DNA of 64,000 nt from Azolla caroliniana (lineage: Eukaryota > Polypodiophyta): contig JBHGNT010000016.1 of assembly GCA_043228905.1 (NCBI GenBank), positions 7,440,001 to 7,504,000 of the forward strand, written 5' to 3'. The first letter of the stretch is position 1. Each line of letters starts with the position of its first letter. Of the stretch, positions 9,513 to 19,980 are shown piece after piece. The notes under the pieces are model-generated. The model saw only the letters and a list, made by a program, of their open reading frames with translations. It was not told the DNA's origin and did not search any database. Made by a program: the position numbers and the translations under genes.

Positions 9513-12500
9513 ATGGATAGAGGCATGGCAAGCTCGCTTCCAACAGAGAAGCTCGACAGAAAAAACTACGCGTCTTGGTCCTACAAGATGCATCAGTACC
9601 TGCTCGGGCATGGCTACAGGAGTTATGCCGAAGGAGCTAATGACACGGCACCCGAATCGACACACAGAGACTTCCCGTCGTGGGAGCAATCAGCGAGCAG
9701 GGTACTATACTGCTTCGCGTCATGTGTGGGCGAACAACTATTGAGCTATGTTCGGGATGCAAAGACGCCAAAGGGTGCGTGGGAAAATCTGAAGAAGATT
9801 TTCGCCGCGAGCACCACAGTCAAGAAGCTTCAGCTCCGATAGGAGTTGAGCAACCTACGACAACGCGACTTGTTGGTGGCGGACTATACCTCGAAGATCA
9901 AGGGTATCTGCGACTCCCTCGCCTCCATAGAGGTGAACATCGAGGAGAGCAAGATGGTCCAGATCTGTCTCGGAGGTTTGGCGTCGAAGTTCGGAGCGTT
10001 CCGAACGGTTGTGTGTACCCTCGAGAATACGCCGTCCTTTTTCGACTTATAGTCGATGCTCCTGGTAGAGGAGAACCACGCGGGTGCGTCGACGAGCACG
10101 CACACCGACAACAAGATGTTGTACACGGAGGGAGAAAGGCCCCGTGGTCGTGGCGGACGAGGCGAGTCGGTACGCAATGGAAGCGGTCGACCAGATCAAG
10201 GAAGATGGCACCGAAGTGATGCCGACAGCAACTCTAGACCCTCCGGAAACAGGGGGAGTCAAAGCGATGAGAACCGGCAAGGGAAGGCCATCGCGGAGTG
10301 CTGGTACTGTGGCAAGAAAGGCCACAGGGAAAGCGAGTGCTGGAAGAAGCGCGTCGATTTGGAGACAACCGATTCCGGAAACGGCTCCAGACATACCCAA
10401 AAGGGAAATCGGCAGCGATCGCACTACGCCAAAGACTCCGGGAGAGCCGGAGAAGGGACTGCCTTCGTGACGAGGCACGAAGCAAACTCAATGAAGCAGA
10501 CCACCCCGAGATCGGACCAGGTGTGGTACGTAGACTCCAGCGCGTCAAACCACATGAAGAGCCATAAGGAGTGGTTCTCGTAACTTGAAAAACCGATACA
10601 ACCTGGAGTAGTCGCAACAGGAGACGACACTCCGCATCCGATCGCGAATGTCGGAGAAGTTCCCCTTAGCCATGTCGGGCAGAAAGGGAAACTCATGAAC
10701 GTACTGCACGTCCCGACAATCACGAAGAACTTGGTTTCGGTCAGACAGATCGTCGACCAAGGAATGGAGGTTCGGTTTACACACCTCGGGTGCTTCATTG
10801 AGGAAGAAGGCCGTGTGATTGCGCAAGGGCGCAGAGACGGGAGGATGTTCATCCTCGACTCCACTGACGGTGGCACCGCAATGTTTGCGAAGGGACAAAA
10901 GACCGAGTCGGACATCGACTTGTGGCACAAGCGGATAGGCCACATCAACTACCAGTGGCTTCAAGATCTGCAATCGAAACAGGTAGTGTTCGGATTGCCC
11001 AAGTTTAGTGGCCGAAAGGCACAAATTTGTGAAGCCTGCCAGCTCGGGAAGCAACACCGACTTCTTTTCCCCAACGAGCAAAACCGTAGTCGGAACAAGC
11101 TCGACCTTATACACTCGGATGTGTGGGGGCCGGCACAAAACGTTAGTCTTGGCGGGAGCCGATATTTCGTCTCCTTCATCGACGACCACACGTGGCACAC
11201 GTGGATCTACCTCATTGAGAGGAAGAGCGAACGAAGTCTTTGACTGTTTCCGGGACCTCAAGGAGTTCGTGGAAACCGAAACGGGACGAAAGATCAAGTG
11301 CCTGCGGTCGGATGGCGGAAAAGAGTACTTTTCCGGTCAATTCAACGGTTATCTACAACAAATGGGAATTCGCCGCGAATTCAGTTGTAGATACACGCCA
11401 GAGCAGAACGGCGTGGCCGAGAGGAAGAATCGGTCGATTGTGGAAGCGGCACGGGCAATGCTGGAGGAGAAGAGCTTGCCCAAGTTCTACTGGGCCGAGG
11501 CGGTAAGGACCGCGGTATACATCCAAAACCGGATCGGAGACAAAGTGTCAACGCACGAGCTATATTTCGGAACGAAGCCGAACTTGCGACACTTGAGGGT
11601 GTTCAGTAGCATTGCGTATGTGCATGTACCGAAGGAGAAAAGGAGGAAGCTGGACGCAAAAGCCGAGAAATGCATCTTGGTCGGTTTCTCGGATGAGCAG
11701 AAGGGTTATAACTGCTATAACCCTCACACCAAACAAGCGCGTGTCAGCCGCGACGTTGTGTTTGACGAGTCCGCGTCCTGGTACCTGCCCCCGACTCCGA
11801 ACCCTGCCTCCAATCCGAGCTCTGACGATGAGGTCAGCGAGGCCGAGATGCCTCCGGATGAGCCCGAAATCGAGACCCACGAAGAGAGTCCGATTTCACT
11901 CCGATTAAGTGAACCGATTGGACGACTGGGTCGGTACGACCAGTCCGATGAGGAGCCAGCGAGTAGTGGAGACTCGGCCGTGCATTCCCCGCGCAGGAAG
12001 CCGAGGAGATGGCTTACGCACAAAGAGAAAGGGAAGAAGAAGGTGTCGGATTCTGGCACGGAAAGGAACGAGTCAGACCGACGCGAGTCCGACTCCGAGG
12101 GAACCGGTGACAGGTCTTTAAAGATGAAGACCGCGTCGATCGAGAAGGCCTCGACATCGGCTAACGTGAGATTACGCCGATCTACCCGCCAAAAGAACCC
12201 AGTTGTGCGGTTCGGTTACAATGAGTACATGGCGCATCATTATGCGTACATGACCCGTGTAGCGGAAGTACGTGAGCCGGAGAGCTACGCAGAAGCGGCT
12301 AAAGACGCGAATTGGCGTGCCGCGATGGAGGAAGAGATGCACGCATTGGCGGAGAACGAGACCTGGGACCTGGTTGACGCACCGAAGGGTGTGAAGCCGA
12401 TCGGGTGTAGATGGGTGTACAAAGTCAAGTACAACACCGATGGCTCGGTCAACCGGTACAAGGCTCGGCTAGTGGCAAAGGGCTACGCGCAGAAACACGG

Positions 12501-14379
12501 CATCGACTACGATGAGACGTTTGCGCCGGTCGCGAAAATGACGACCGTCCGTGTTTTGCTGGCAGTAGCTGCGGCGAAGGGGTGGCACTTACATCAGATG
12601 GATGTAAAGAATGCGTTCCTGCAAGGTGACCTTGAGGAACAAGTGTACATGGTACAGCCCCCCGGATTTCACTCTGGAACAAACTCCTCGGCAGTATGCC
12701 GACTGAAGAAGTCCCTTTACATACTGAAGCAAGCCCCGCGTGCTTGGAACGCGAAGATCATGCAACAACTGCGTCGGATGGGCTTCGTCACGTCAAAATC
12801 GGACTCTTCCCTATTCATCCGGAAAGGTCGACTCGGACCGGTTAGTATTTTACTATATGTTGATGACTTGGTCATCACCGGCGCTGACCTAGGTGAAATC
12901 GACCGCGTGAAGCTCCAGCTTGCAGCATCGTTCGACATGAAGGATCTGGGGGACCTTCATTACTTCCTCGGGATCGAAGTGATCCGTACCCCCGAAGGCA
13001 TATTGATCAGCCAATGTCATTACGTGCTGAGTATGCTCTTCAAGCTCGAGATGGCCGACTGTAAGTCCGTCTCGACTCCTCTGGACAGAACCGTCAAGCT
13101 TCGTCCCGATACGGGGAAGGTATGCGACCTGACGAGGTTCCGACAAATTGTCGGAAGCCTTATATACTTGACCATAACCCGACCCGACCTCAGTTATCCG
13201 GTTAGGGTGATCAGTCAGTTCATGGCGCGACTTACCGAGGAGCACCTTCAGTGTGCGCAACGCATACTGCGGTACGTAAGTGGCACTAAGGACCGAGGAC
13301 TGCTATATCGGACCGGTGCAGCCATGCAGTTAGTCGGCTACACCAATGCTGATTGGGCTGGCAACGCCGCCGATCGCCGATCCACGTCTGGATACACGTT
13401 CTCCCTCGGGAGTGCCGCGATCGCGTGGAGCAGTAAGAAGCAGCCGACAGTTGCACTATCGAGCACCGAAGCGGAGTACCGAGGAGCGGCTGTCACGACA
13501 TGCGAAGCCATATGGTTGAAGCGGCTACATAAGGACCTGCAAGAGGAGGTATCAGATCCGACGACGATCTACTGCGACAACCTCAGCAGCATCCAACTCG
13601 CGAAAAACCCCATCTTCCACGCACGGACCAAGCACATTGAGGTGCACTACCATTTCGTCCGTGAGCGTGTCCTTTCCGGTGAAGTCGAACTTCAGTACGT
13701 GCCGACGGATCGGGAGGCTGCCGACATCTTCACCAAGCCTCTTGGTCTGGACAAGTTGCGGCAATTCTCAGGTGCGCTCGGATTGCGTCACCTTGACGTG
13801 CCGAACTTGAGGGGGAGAACAGTCCCGAACGACCAAGCAAGGCAGCAGGAAAGGAGCAGACACCGCGACACCGAGTCAGTTGACTCGTTTGTTGACTCAG
13901 TTGAAGACGGATCGGCTGTAGAAGCCGAGGGCGACTTCGGATCGGCTGAAGAAGCCGAGGGCGGACCCGCGGAAAAGTTCGAAAGCGGACAGAAGGGGAG
14001 CAACCGAAGGAGAGAGCCGAAGCCAACCACGCATGAGGAGGATGACGCCATCGAGGGCGAGAAGACCGAAGACGAGTTGGAGACAGCCAACTCGGACGAG
14101 AGCGAAGACCGATCGGAGGTAGCTGAGTCGGTTCGGATGTTTGATTCAGACACGCTGAATCAACTGAGGCCCAAGCCAAAGAAAAGGCAACAGAAGAAGC
14201 GTCAACACCGCAACATCAGAAGAGCTGATAAGGGCCGCATGAGCAGACAAGCTGACCGGAAGGGTCGAAGCGCGCGGAGTCGAACAGGTCGAGGAGCGCG
14301 AGCAAGGCGTGAAGCTAGGAGGAACCGGTGCTGTGAAGATCCCGAAGAGCCTCAAGTTGAGCTTGAGGGGGAGTGTTGA
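9513..14379 (+). pseudogene. Copia B gag-pol polyprotein with long charged C-terminal extension
   Basis: Gag starts at 9513 (MASSLPTEKLDRKNYASWSYK). The CCHC knuckle CWYCGKKGHRESEC is near 10296 and the protease site, WYVDSSAS instead of DSGAS, near 10528. The integrase zinc motif (HKRIGH...CEACQLGK) lies at 10927-11050, and the DDE residues fall in HSDVWGP, RSDGGKEYF and GVAERKN. RT has YVDDLVITG near 12858 and RNase H has STEAEYRG and DNLSSIQLA. The reading frame is broken by TAG at 9840 and 10050 (both where Gln is expected), TAA at 10581, and a 4-bp tandem duplication (CGAA) near 11230. From there to the TGA at 14377 about 1050 codons are uninterrupted. About 190 codons lie beyond RNase H and run through the polypurine tract (LEGEC, stop). 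A recent but immobile copy. Confidence 0.94.
14363..14373 (+). promoter_or_regulatory. Polypurine tract of Copia B
   Basis: TTGAGGGGGAG directly upstream of the 3' LTR. The tract is also coding, since the polyprotein stop lies just inside the LTR. Elements A and D show an identical or similar tract. Confidence 0.9.
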
Positions 14380-14761
14380 GAGACAAGCTCAACATCGGCC
14401 GGATCGGCTGAAGAAGCCGAGGACCGGATCGGTTGGGACCGATCGGTTAGGCCGAGTGCGTAAACCGGGAGGTCGTTAGGAAAGATATTCCCTGAGGAAT
14501 ATATTTGGGAGTTAGTGTAGGGGCTCTTGATGAGCATTGAAGTACTGTCAGTACTTCGGTCAGTCCTTTTAGGACTTGTATAAAAGTGCTCACTGAGCAC
14601 GTCTTATGTACAAAGATTGAGTATTATTGTGAAATATAGTTTTTTGTGTTCTCTCTCTCTGTCTCTCCTGCGTATACCGTGTAAGCTCAAGCTCTCCATT
14701 AAACCTGTGTTTCCTTCCTCTGTTCTGTCTTCATACCTACTTCCGCACGCTACTTTCTACA
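14374..14761 (+). repeat. 3' LTR of Copia B
   Basis: 388 bp, same termini as the 5' copy and followed by TSD ACATG. Eight differences from the 5' LTR, seven of them transitions. Confidence 0.95.
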
Positions 14762-14766
14762 ACATG

Positions 14767-15490
14767 TGTTCAACATTCTTGGCGGAGATTTGACTATGAC
14801 ACCTATTTATTGTGCCTAACTAACAAAACATCTTACTTAGTATGCCAGAAGTAAGTGATGTTAATCCTCTACTTGGTTTTCATTGCTTATGAGCAAGTTC
14901 CAAGAAATGTAAGGGCTCTTCAAGGCCCAAGACTCATGGGGATAGTGACACGTGGTTGGATACGTTCTAGCATTCCTATGTTGTTTTGACATTTTCGCCT
15001 CTTCCCATTTTAGCCTCTTCAATAGTATTAAAAACGTCTGAAGGTTACAACTTGAAGTTATTTGCCCAGAGGCTTTCAACGTAGAATAAAAGACATTGTA
15101 TGTACAACAAAAACATGTACATACATAAACAACTTATAAAGGGGTGTTGAAACTCGATATGGTACATTATCATGGTGTACTGATATTCAAGAAAGAGTAC
15201 ATGGAAGTCGATAGTTCAATTGAGGCCCTTGATCTGACACTACAAAGAGGGGCAACTTCCTCCAGAACTGAAGAAGCTTCGTCCTTCTCTTATGAACATT
15301 TTCAAGAGAACCATGCATATTATCATACTGCCCACGGACTACTGTCATCAGATACATCTGAAGGACCAAGATTTACTACATCATAAAGTCAACTACATGA
15401 TTCTGCATTTCCATAATATACCCATAACGTTACCGTAGTCACTGTTTTCCAGACATGAACAGATTGCACCTACTTTCGTTGCTCAAACGA
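14767..15490. other. Flank between Copia B and LINE K
   Basis: The first part may be the continuation of the LINE fragment interrupted by B. The rest shows no recognisable gene. Short frames at 15144-15386 have no identifiable motif. Confidence 0.4.
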
Positions 15491-16627
15491 ACTAACTTAT
15501 ATCAATTTTCTATTGTGTACTGTCATGGCATTGTGAATATCTTCTAGCTCATACAACATCAAGTTGGAATGTAAAACTCCCCACACCGTTGCTCCCCATG
15601 AGAACAAGCAACCAACATTGATCGTTAGGAATAAAGAAAGAACTTTATTCCATACTTGTTGAGCCAAGAGACAATACCAAGGGGCATATGCTTGGTATTC
15701 TATTGAGTTGTTGAGTGAAAGCCACATTGCCTGACATTAGGTGCAACATTCCCTTTCAATGACTGGTCAACTGGTAATGTTGCATGCACTAATAGCCATC
15801 TAAAATGAATAAATTTAGTAGGCCCCTCGAAAGACTAGATCCATCTTCAGTAGGTTTTCAACTGCAAAGTTGAAACACCCCAATTAGTCCAATGTTTTTG
15901 AGCTGTTAGCACTGTTACATTCCTAGACATCAGTAATGACCTTTCAAGCTTCATTGAATACTGAAAGAAGGGAACCTTTATGATTTGTTCCCCCAAGGAG
16001 TATGACTAGAACCAACCCCCCCAATCCCATAGTAATCTTGTAACAGGTTCTTTTGCATAAAACCACATCATATAACACATATCAGCGATGGAAGGATAAG
16101 GATCAAGCACCCACTTAGTTCTCATTTTAGCAACCACTCAGACTGGTGCATTCCGCACATGTTGTAGATAATTGTAGTCAAAGGCATGAGGTTGCAATAT
16201 GTTGTTGTCAAGAACCTCAAAATAAGAAATGCACCCATTAGATGAGACACCATTGACAACCAACGATGTTTCATTTATGAAGCATCCAAACCAAAAATGT
16301 TCCTACATGGGTTGAAAGGTTACAAACAACAAGGAATATGACACTGAAATGGCAACAACCATTATCTTGGCACCATGAACAACTTGTAAATGTGCAAGAC
16401 GATCTTCTTGTGGTATCAACTGGAATTGAATCCAAGTGCTTACAGACACAGTTGGCCCATTATCCAATTTATCCCAAGCAAGGTGAGTTCTAATGCCAAA
16501 CACTTTTCTTGCATTATCCGAAATGGAGAATTTGCGAGAAGAGGTTGATTAAGCAGTGCATCCCAAGTGGAAGGAGACGTAATCCCATCCCATGCCCTTA
16601 TGATTCCTAACAAAAATAGATTATATG
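15490..16627 (-). mobile_element. LINE K, 3' half (L1-type, decayed)
   Basis: Reading the - strand, frames contain IIRAWDGITSPSTWDALLNQ, SPFRI, FGIRTHLAWDKL and VWNKVLSLFLTINVGCLFSW. These are typical of the region after RT in plant L1-like LINEs, leading into the zf-RVT/RNase-like end. Many stops. The 5' continuation is at 37386-38050, separated by the nested LTR elements. Confidence 0.65.
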
Positions 16628-17062
16628 TGTTAATAAGTAGGTAATTAAGCAAGGGTTAATTAGCGATTAATTATGTGATTAAGTTAAGCAGCGGAAGGTT
16701 AAGTGATATGTGTGTGTATGTGTGTGAGAGGAAGAGAGAGAGGAAGATACACTTATGAACAACAACACAAGATGGGGGATGATTAACGAGAGTGTATATT
16801 AGAAAGAATCATCTTCATCAAATACAAAAATACCTACAATGAGGTATATATAAATCTCATGTGTGAGGAGAATATAGGTACAAAGGTGTAAGTCCTATAT
16901 TAAATGAACATGGGAGTGGAAGATCTACAATGTATCCCACTCAAGTACAAAATCCTATTTAAGGCTTTAAGGTCAACTCGCTAACTAGATTTTATCTAGG
17001 TAACTACTAAGTTACATGTTTTGACTAACTAACTAAATCTAGTTGAGCTTGATATCTCAACA
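16628..17062 (-). repeat. 3' LTR of Copia C (outer boundary of the nest)
   Basis: 435 bp. On the - strand it runs TGTTGAGATATCAAGC...CTTATTAACA. It is preceded on that strand by the purine tract GCTTGAGGGGGCG and followed by ATATG, which nearly matches AGATG at 37386-37390. Relatives of this LTR lie at 37183-37385 and 38862-39321. Confidence 0.85.
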
Positions 17063-17836
17063 CGCCCCCTCAAGCTCAAGTGTGAGGCGTCTAACATCCG
17101 CTTTGGCTTTCTTCGGCTTCCTTCCGGCGTTCAATGTTAGCTTCTGTCCGATTTTCAGCATTGGTATTTTCGTGGTAGCAGTCTCGGTTCCTTTTTACTC
17201 AGGGTGTCCGCATGATGGGTACACCAAACTCAATGTCTAGTGAGAGAGCCGACACATCCAAATCATTGTCGTCAGGGTGATCGACTTCGGATTCGGGCAT
17301 CTTACATTTGCCTTTGTCCAAGTTCGGACTTGCCCACGACATGATTGGAATGCTTGAAGGCTCATGTGGGTTTTGATTGTCCTTTGGTAGAGGACGTGTC
17401 CAAATATCGTCCTTCGAGTTTACATTCAATTGTTCCTTGGTTGGGTCGGGTGGAGCCGAATCGGGCTTATACCAAGATGTTGATTCGTTGAAGACTATGT
17501 CTCGACTCACCCGAACCGCTCGGGTCAAAAGGTTATAGCACTTGTATGCCTCCTTCGCGTCGGGTTTCTATCAGTTTTCGTTCGAGATGCTTCCGAAAAA
17601 AATTCTTCTGAACACCTTGAGGTGCGACAGGATCGGCTTATTTCTAACAAGGAGCTCATATAGAGTTAGCTCATGCACTCCATTGGTGGTGCATCGATTC
17701 ATGAGATAGACGGTTGTGGATTCCGCTTCGGCTCAATAGAAGTTCAGCATGCGCTTCTCATGCATCATGGCGCGTGCTACCTCGAGTATTTTCCGATTCT
17801 TCCTTTCGGCTACTCCATTTTGTTGGAGTGTGTGTC
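17063..17836 (-). pseudogene. Copia C, part 1: remnant of C-terminal tail, linker and integrase
   Basis: Directly inside the 3' LTR there is only a short tail remnant. RT and RNase H are missing. The - strand then shows VRVSRDIVFNESTSWY (integrase-RT linker) and integrase residues GVAERK and ARAMMHEK-like sequence up to 17836, where Gypsy J has inserted. A large internal deletion has therefore removed most of pol. Confidence 0.75.
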
Positions 17837-18292
17837 TGTTACGAGCATTACCATTTAATATCCCGTGGTGAGAATTTATCGTAGTATTCTATACACGTGG
17901 ATAAGTGTGAGGGTTAAATGAGAGTGTAAAGAAGGGGAGGATTACTTTTAATCCTCGGGATTGAGACAACCCATTAGGTCAAGTGTGAACTTGCCTGGGG
18001 GCCTTGGGTATTGCTATAAATAAGAGGCCTAGCTACCCTCATTTGATGATCTTTTTGACTACATCGAGACTGTGCTCTTGTGGTGGGTCAACTCTTGTAG
18101 CGAGCGCGCCAACACCAGGTACGACTCGACGCCACGGCGGTGGTATGGGACGCTGATCGAGGCTCGAGTCTGTCTCGATCCCTTCGCTCAGGGGTGGTCG
18201 GGTGGATCGCCACCCTTCTTTCTCTTTCTCCTTTCTATCTATCATTTGTTTATCCTTATCTTAAGCTTACTTTAGTACTTAGATCTCTAATA
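17837..18292 (+). repeat. 5' LTR of Gypsy J
   Basis: 456 bp from TGTTACGAGC to TCTCTAATA. The end is TA rather than the usual CA, fixed by the target duplication and by the primer site that follows. TATA box CTATAAATA near 18014. Confidence 0.94.
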
Positions 18293-18304
18293 TTTGGTAT
18301 CAGA
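18293..18304 (+). promoter_or_regulatory. Primer binding site of Gypsy J
   Basis: TTTGGTATCAGA follows the LTR with a two-base spacer before the TGGTATCAGA core that pairs with initiator tRNA-Met. Confidence 0.8.
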
Positions 18305-19980
18305 TTTATGTACTAATGTTTCTTTGTTTTTCATTTGTCTTTTGATTGATGTTGATCGATCGTTGTGCAGTCAGCCTTGATCCAGACAACGATCAACAAA
18401 GAACTTCGGTAACTCTTTCCATAATTATTTTTTTTTCTTCTATTCTCTCTTCTCCCATCTAATCATGTGTTTAGTTTATATGTCAATTTTTTTCATTAAG
18501 TCAATGATGTTGTAGTGGTCTTTAATTGATTATCTAAAACGTTTACATATGTGCACGAGGTCAATACCTCGTTTGACATATTAATAATATGTGATGAGTG
18601 TCGTATGCGTACGAGGTTAATACCTCAATTACGTATTACATTCACGAACATATGTTACGTTTGTGTATGAGTTTAATACCTTGATTTGTTGTAAACGATA
18701 TGCAGTTGGTCTCGTATGCGTAAGAGGTCAATACCTCAATTGCGTATTACAATGATCTCTTATTTGTGGATGTTTCGTGTGCGTAGAGGTATATACCTCG
18801 ATTACGTATCTCGATCACATCATTTGTGGCTATTTAATATAACGATATGTTAATATAGGCATATGTGGTCACGTATATACGTATTTTATCGTATATATGT
18901 GATAAGTAAACATATGTGTATATTCGTTATTACGTGATTATATCGAAAGTTGTCCTTGTCGGGAAAAGGATGTTGGTGGCCGTCCTCACATTTTTGTGAG
19001 AATGGCATTGTCACCATCCCTTTTTCAACAATTTTTTATTGTTGACAACCCCGTTGATGACCTCGATTTCGTTACGTAAAGAAACGCCTATAGCCATAAT
19101 GATGTTGAGTACGTAGGGCTTGACCCATTTCAAGTGAGGTCGCTCCAATGACACACGTATCCAACATCCCTCCCTCATTACATGGATACGATGCCACCAT
19201 GAGCTCGTTCTTACGAGAGGCATTCGTAATGACGTGACCATGTAATGGGCCACGTGAGCCTACTGCGAAACGAGGGCTCATTTGGCTTGACCATTAGGTT
19301 GCACTTTGGCGTATGCCATCGTAATTACGAGACTTGAGGTTAGGTAACGTACCAACATAGTTTTGGTAAATGAGGGCGAAATAAGGACCCTTGACATATA
19401 TGTTCTTTTAGAAAAAACATATATGATCTCGCATATCTCTTATATGCATCAAACATTAAGCATTCAAGAAGAGCAACTTACTTGGTTGGCTCAAGTGTTT
19501 AATGTATTTGTTCTTGAGGTCTCGAGTTCAAATATGACCAAGACCATACAACATCCTTGATACATATGACTATAACACATGTTTAGACTTAAGGTCTAAG
19601 TGCACCTCGGGGTCCTCATAATAGGACTTAAAGAGCCGAAACCACATATGTGGGCACCGAAACATAGTTTATTGTTTACATTTTTTTCGTGTATAAACTA
19701 TTCATGACGCGAACATACATGGTTGAGCCTCGGGGAGCCACCATGAAAAAATCGATATAGAGATCAGGGAAAGACATTTATTTGTCACCACCATGGTTTT
19801 TAAAACACCTTTGTGTTACCATAGTAACCTGATCTTGAACCTCATCTCATACGTCTAGAGGGGTATTGACGTGAGATCATGATATCGATTAATGTTTGCC
19901 CATGATATGTTTACATCACGACATGATGTTATGACTATCTCTTTGACCTTATCCTATTTCTTTTCCAGAAATAATCTTTA
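18305..19980 (+). other. Long untranslated leader of Gypsy J with hairpin repeats
   Basis: About 1.7 kb separate the primer site from the gag ATG and contain no conserved frame. Between 18550 and 18810 the motif GAGGTnnnnACCTC recurs five times (starts near 18557, 18613, 18669, 18724, 18786) within a larger unit resembling CGTATGCGTACGAGGT. The third copy is degenerate. Each intact copy can form a 5-7 bp stem with a 4-base loop. The remainder of the leader has no recognisable feature. Confidence 0.75.

Larger units (their letters stand above)
9053..14761 (+). mobile_element. Complete Copia LTR retrotransposon B
   Basis: A full element of 5709 bp: 5' LTR, initiator-tRNA-Met type primer site, gag-pol, polypurine tract, 3' LTR. 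It is flanked by the 5-bp target duplication ACATG (9048-9052 and 14762-14766). The LTRs are both 388 bp and differ at 8 positions by eye (about 2%). Domain order is Gag, protease, integrase, RT, RNase H, which defines Copia. It has stops and a frameshift in gag and integrase, but pol from the integrase core onward is open. Confidence 0.96.

Noticed and set aside
11008-11230. Start of the long + strand frame in Copia B as a separate gene start
   Set aside because: Before the 4-bp duplication near 11230 the true frame is the other one (integrase zinc motif). The upstream part of the long frame is a shadow.
18550-18810. GAGGTnnnnACCTC array as Rho-independent terminators or operators
   Set aside because: Context is the leader of a plant Gypsy element, with no T-runs after the stems. 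Bacterial interpretations do not apply.
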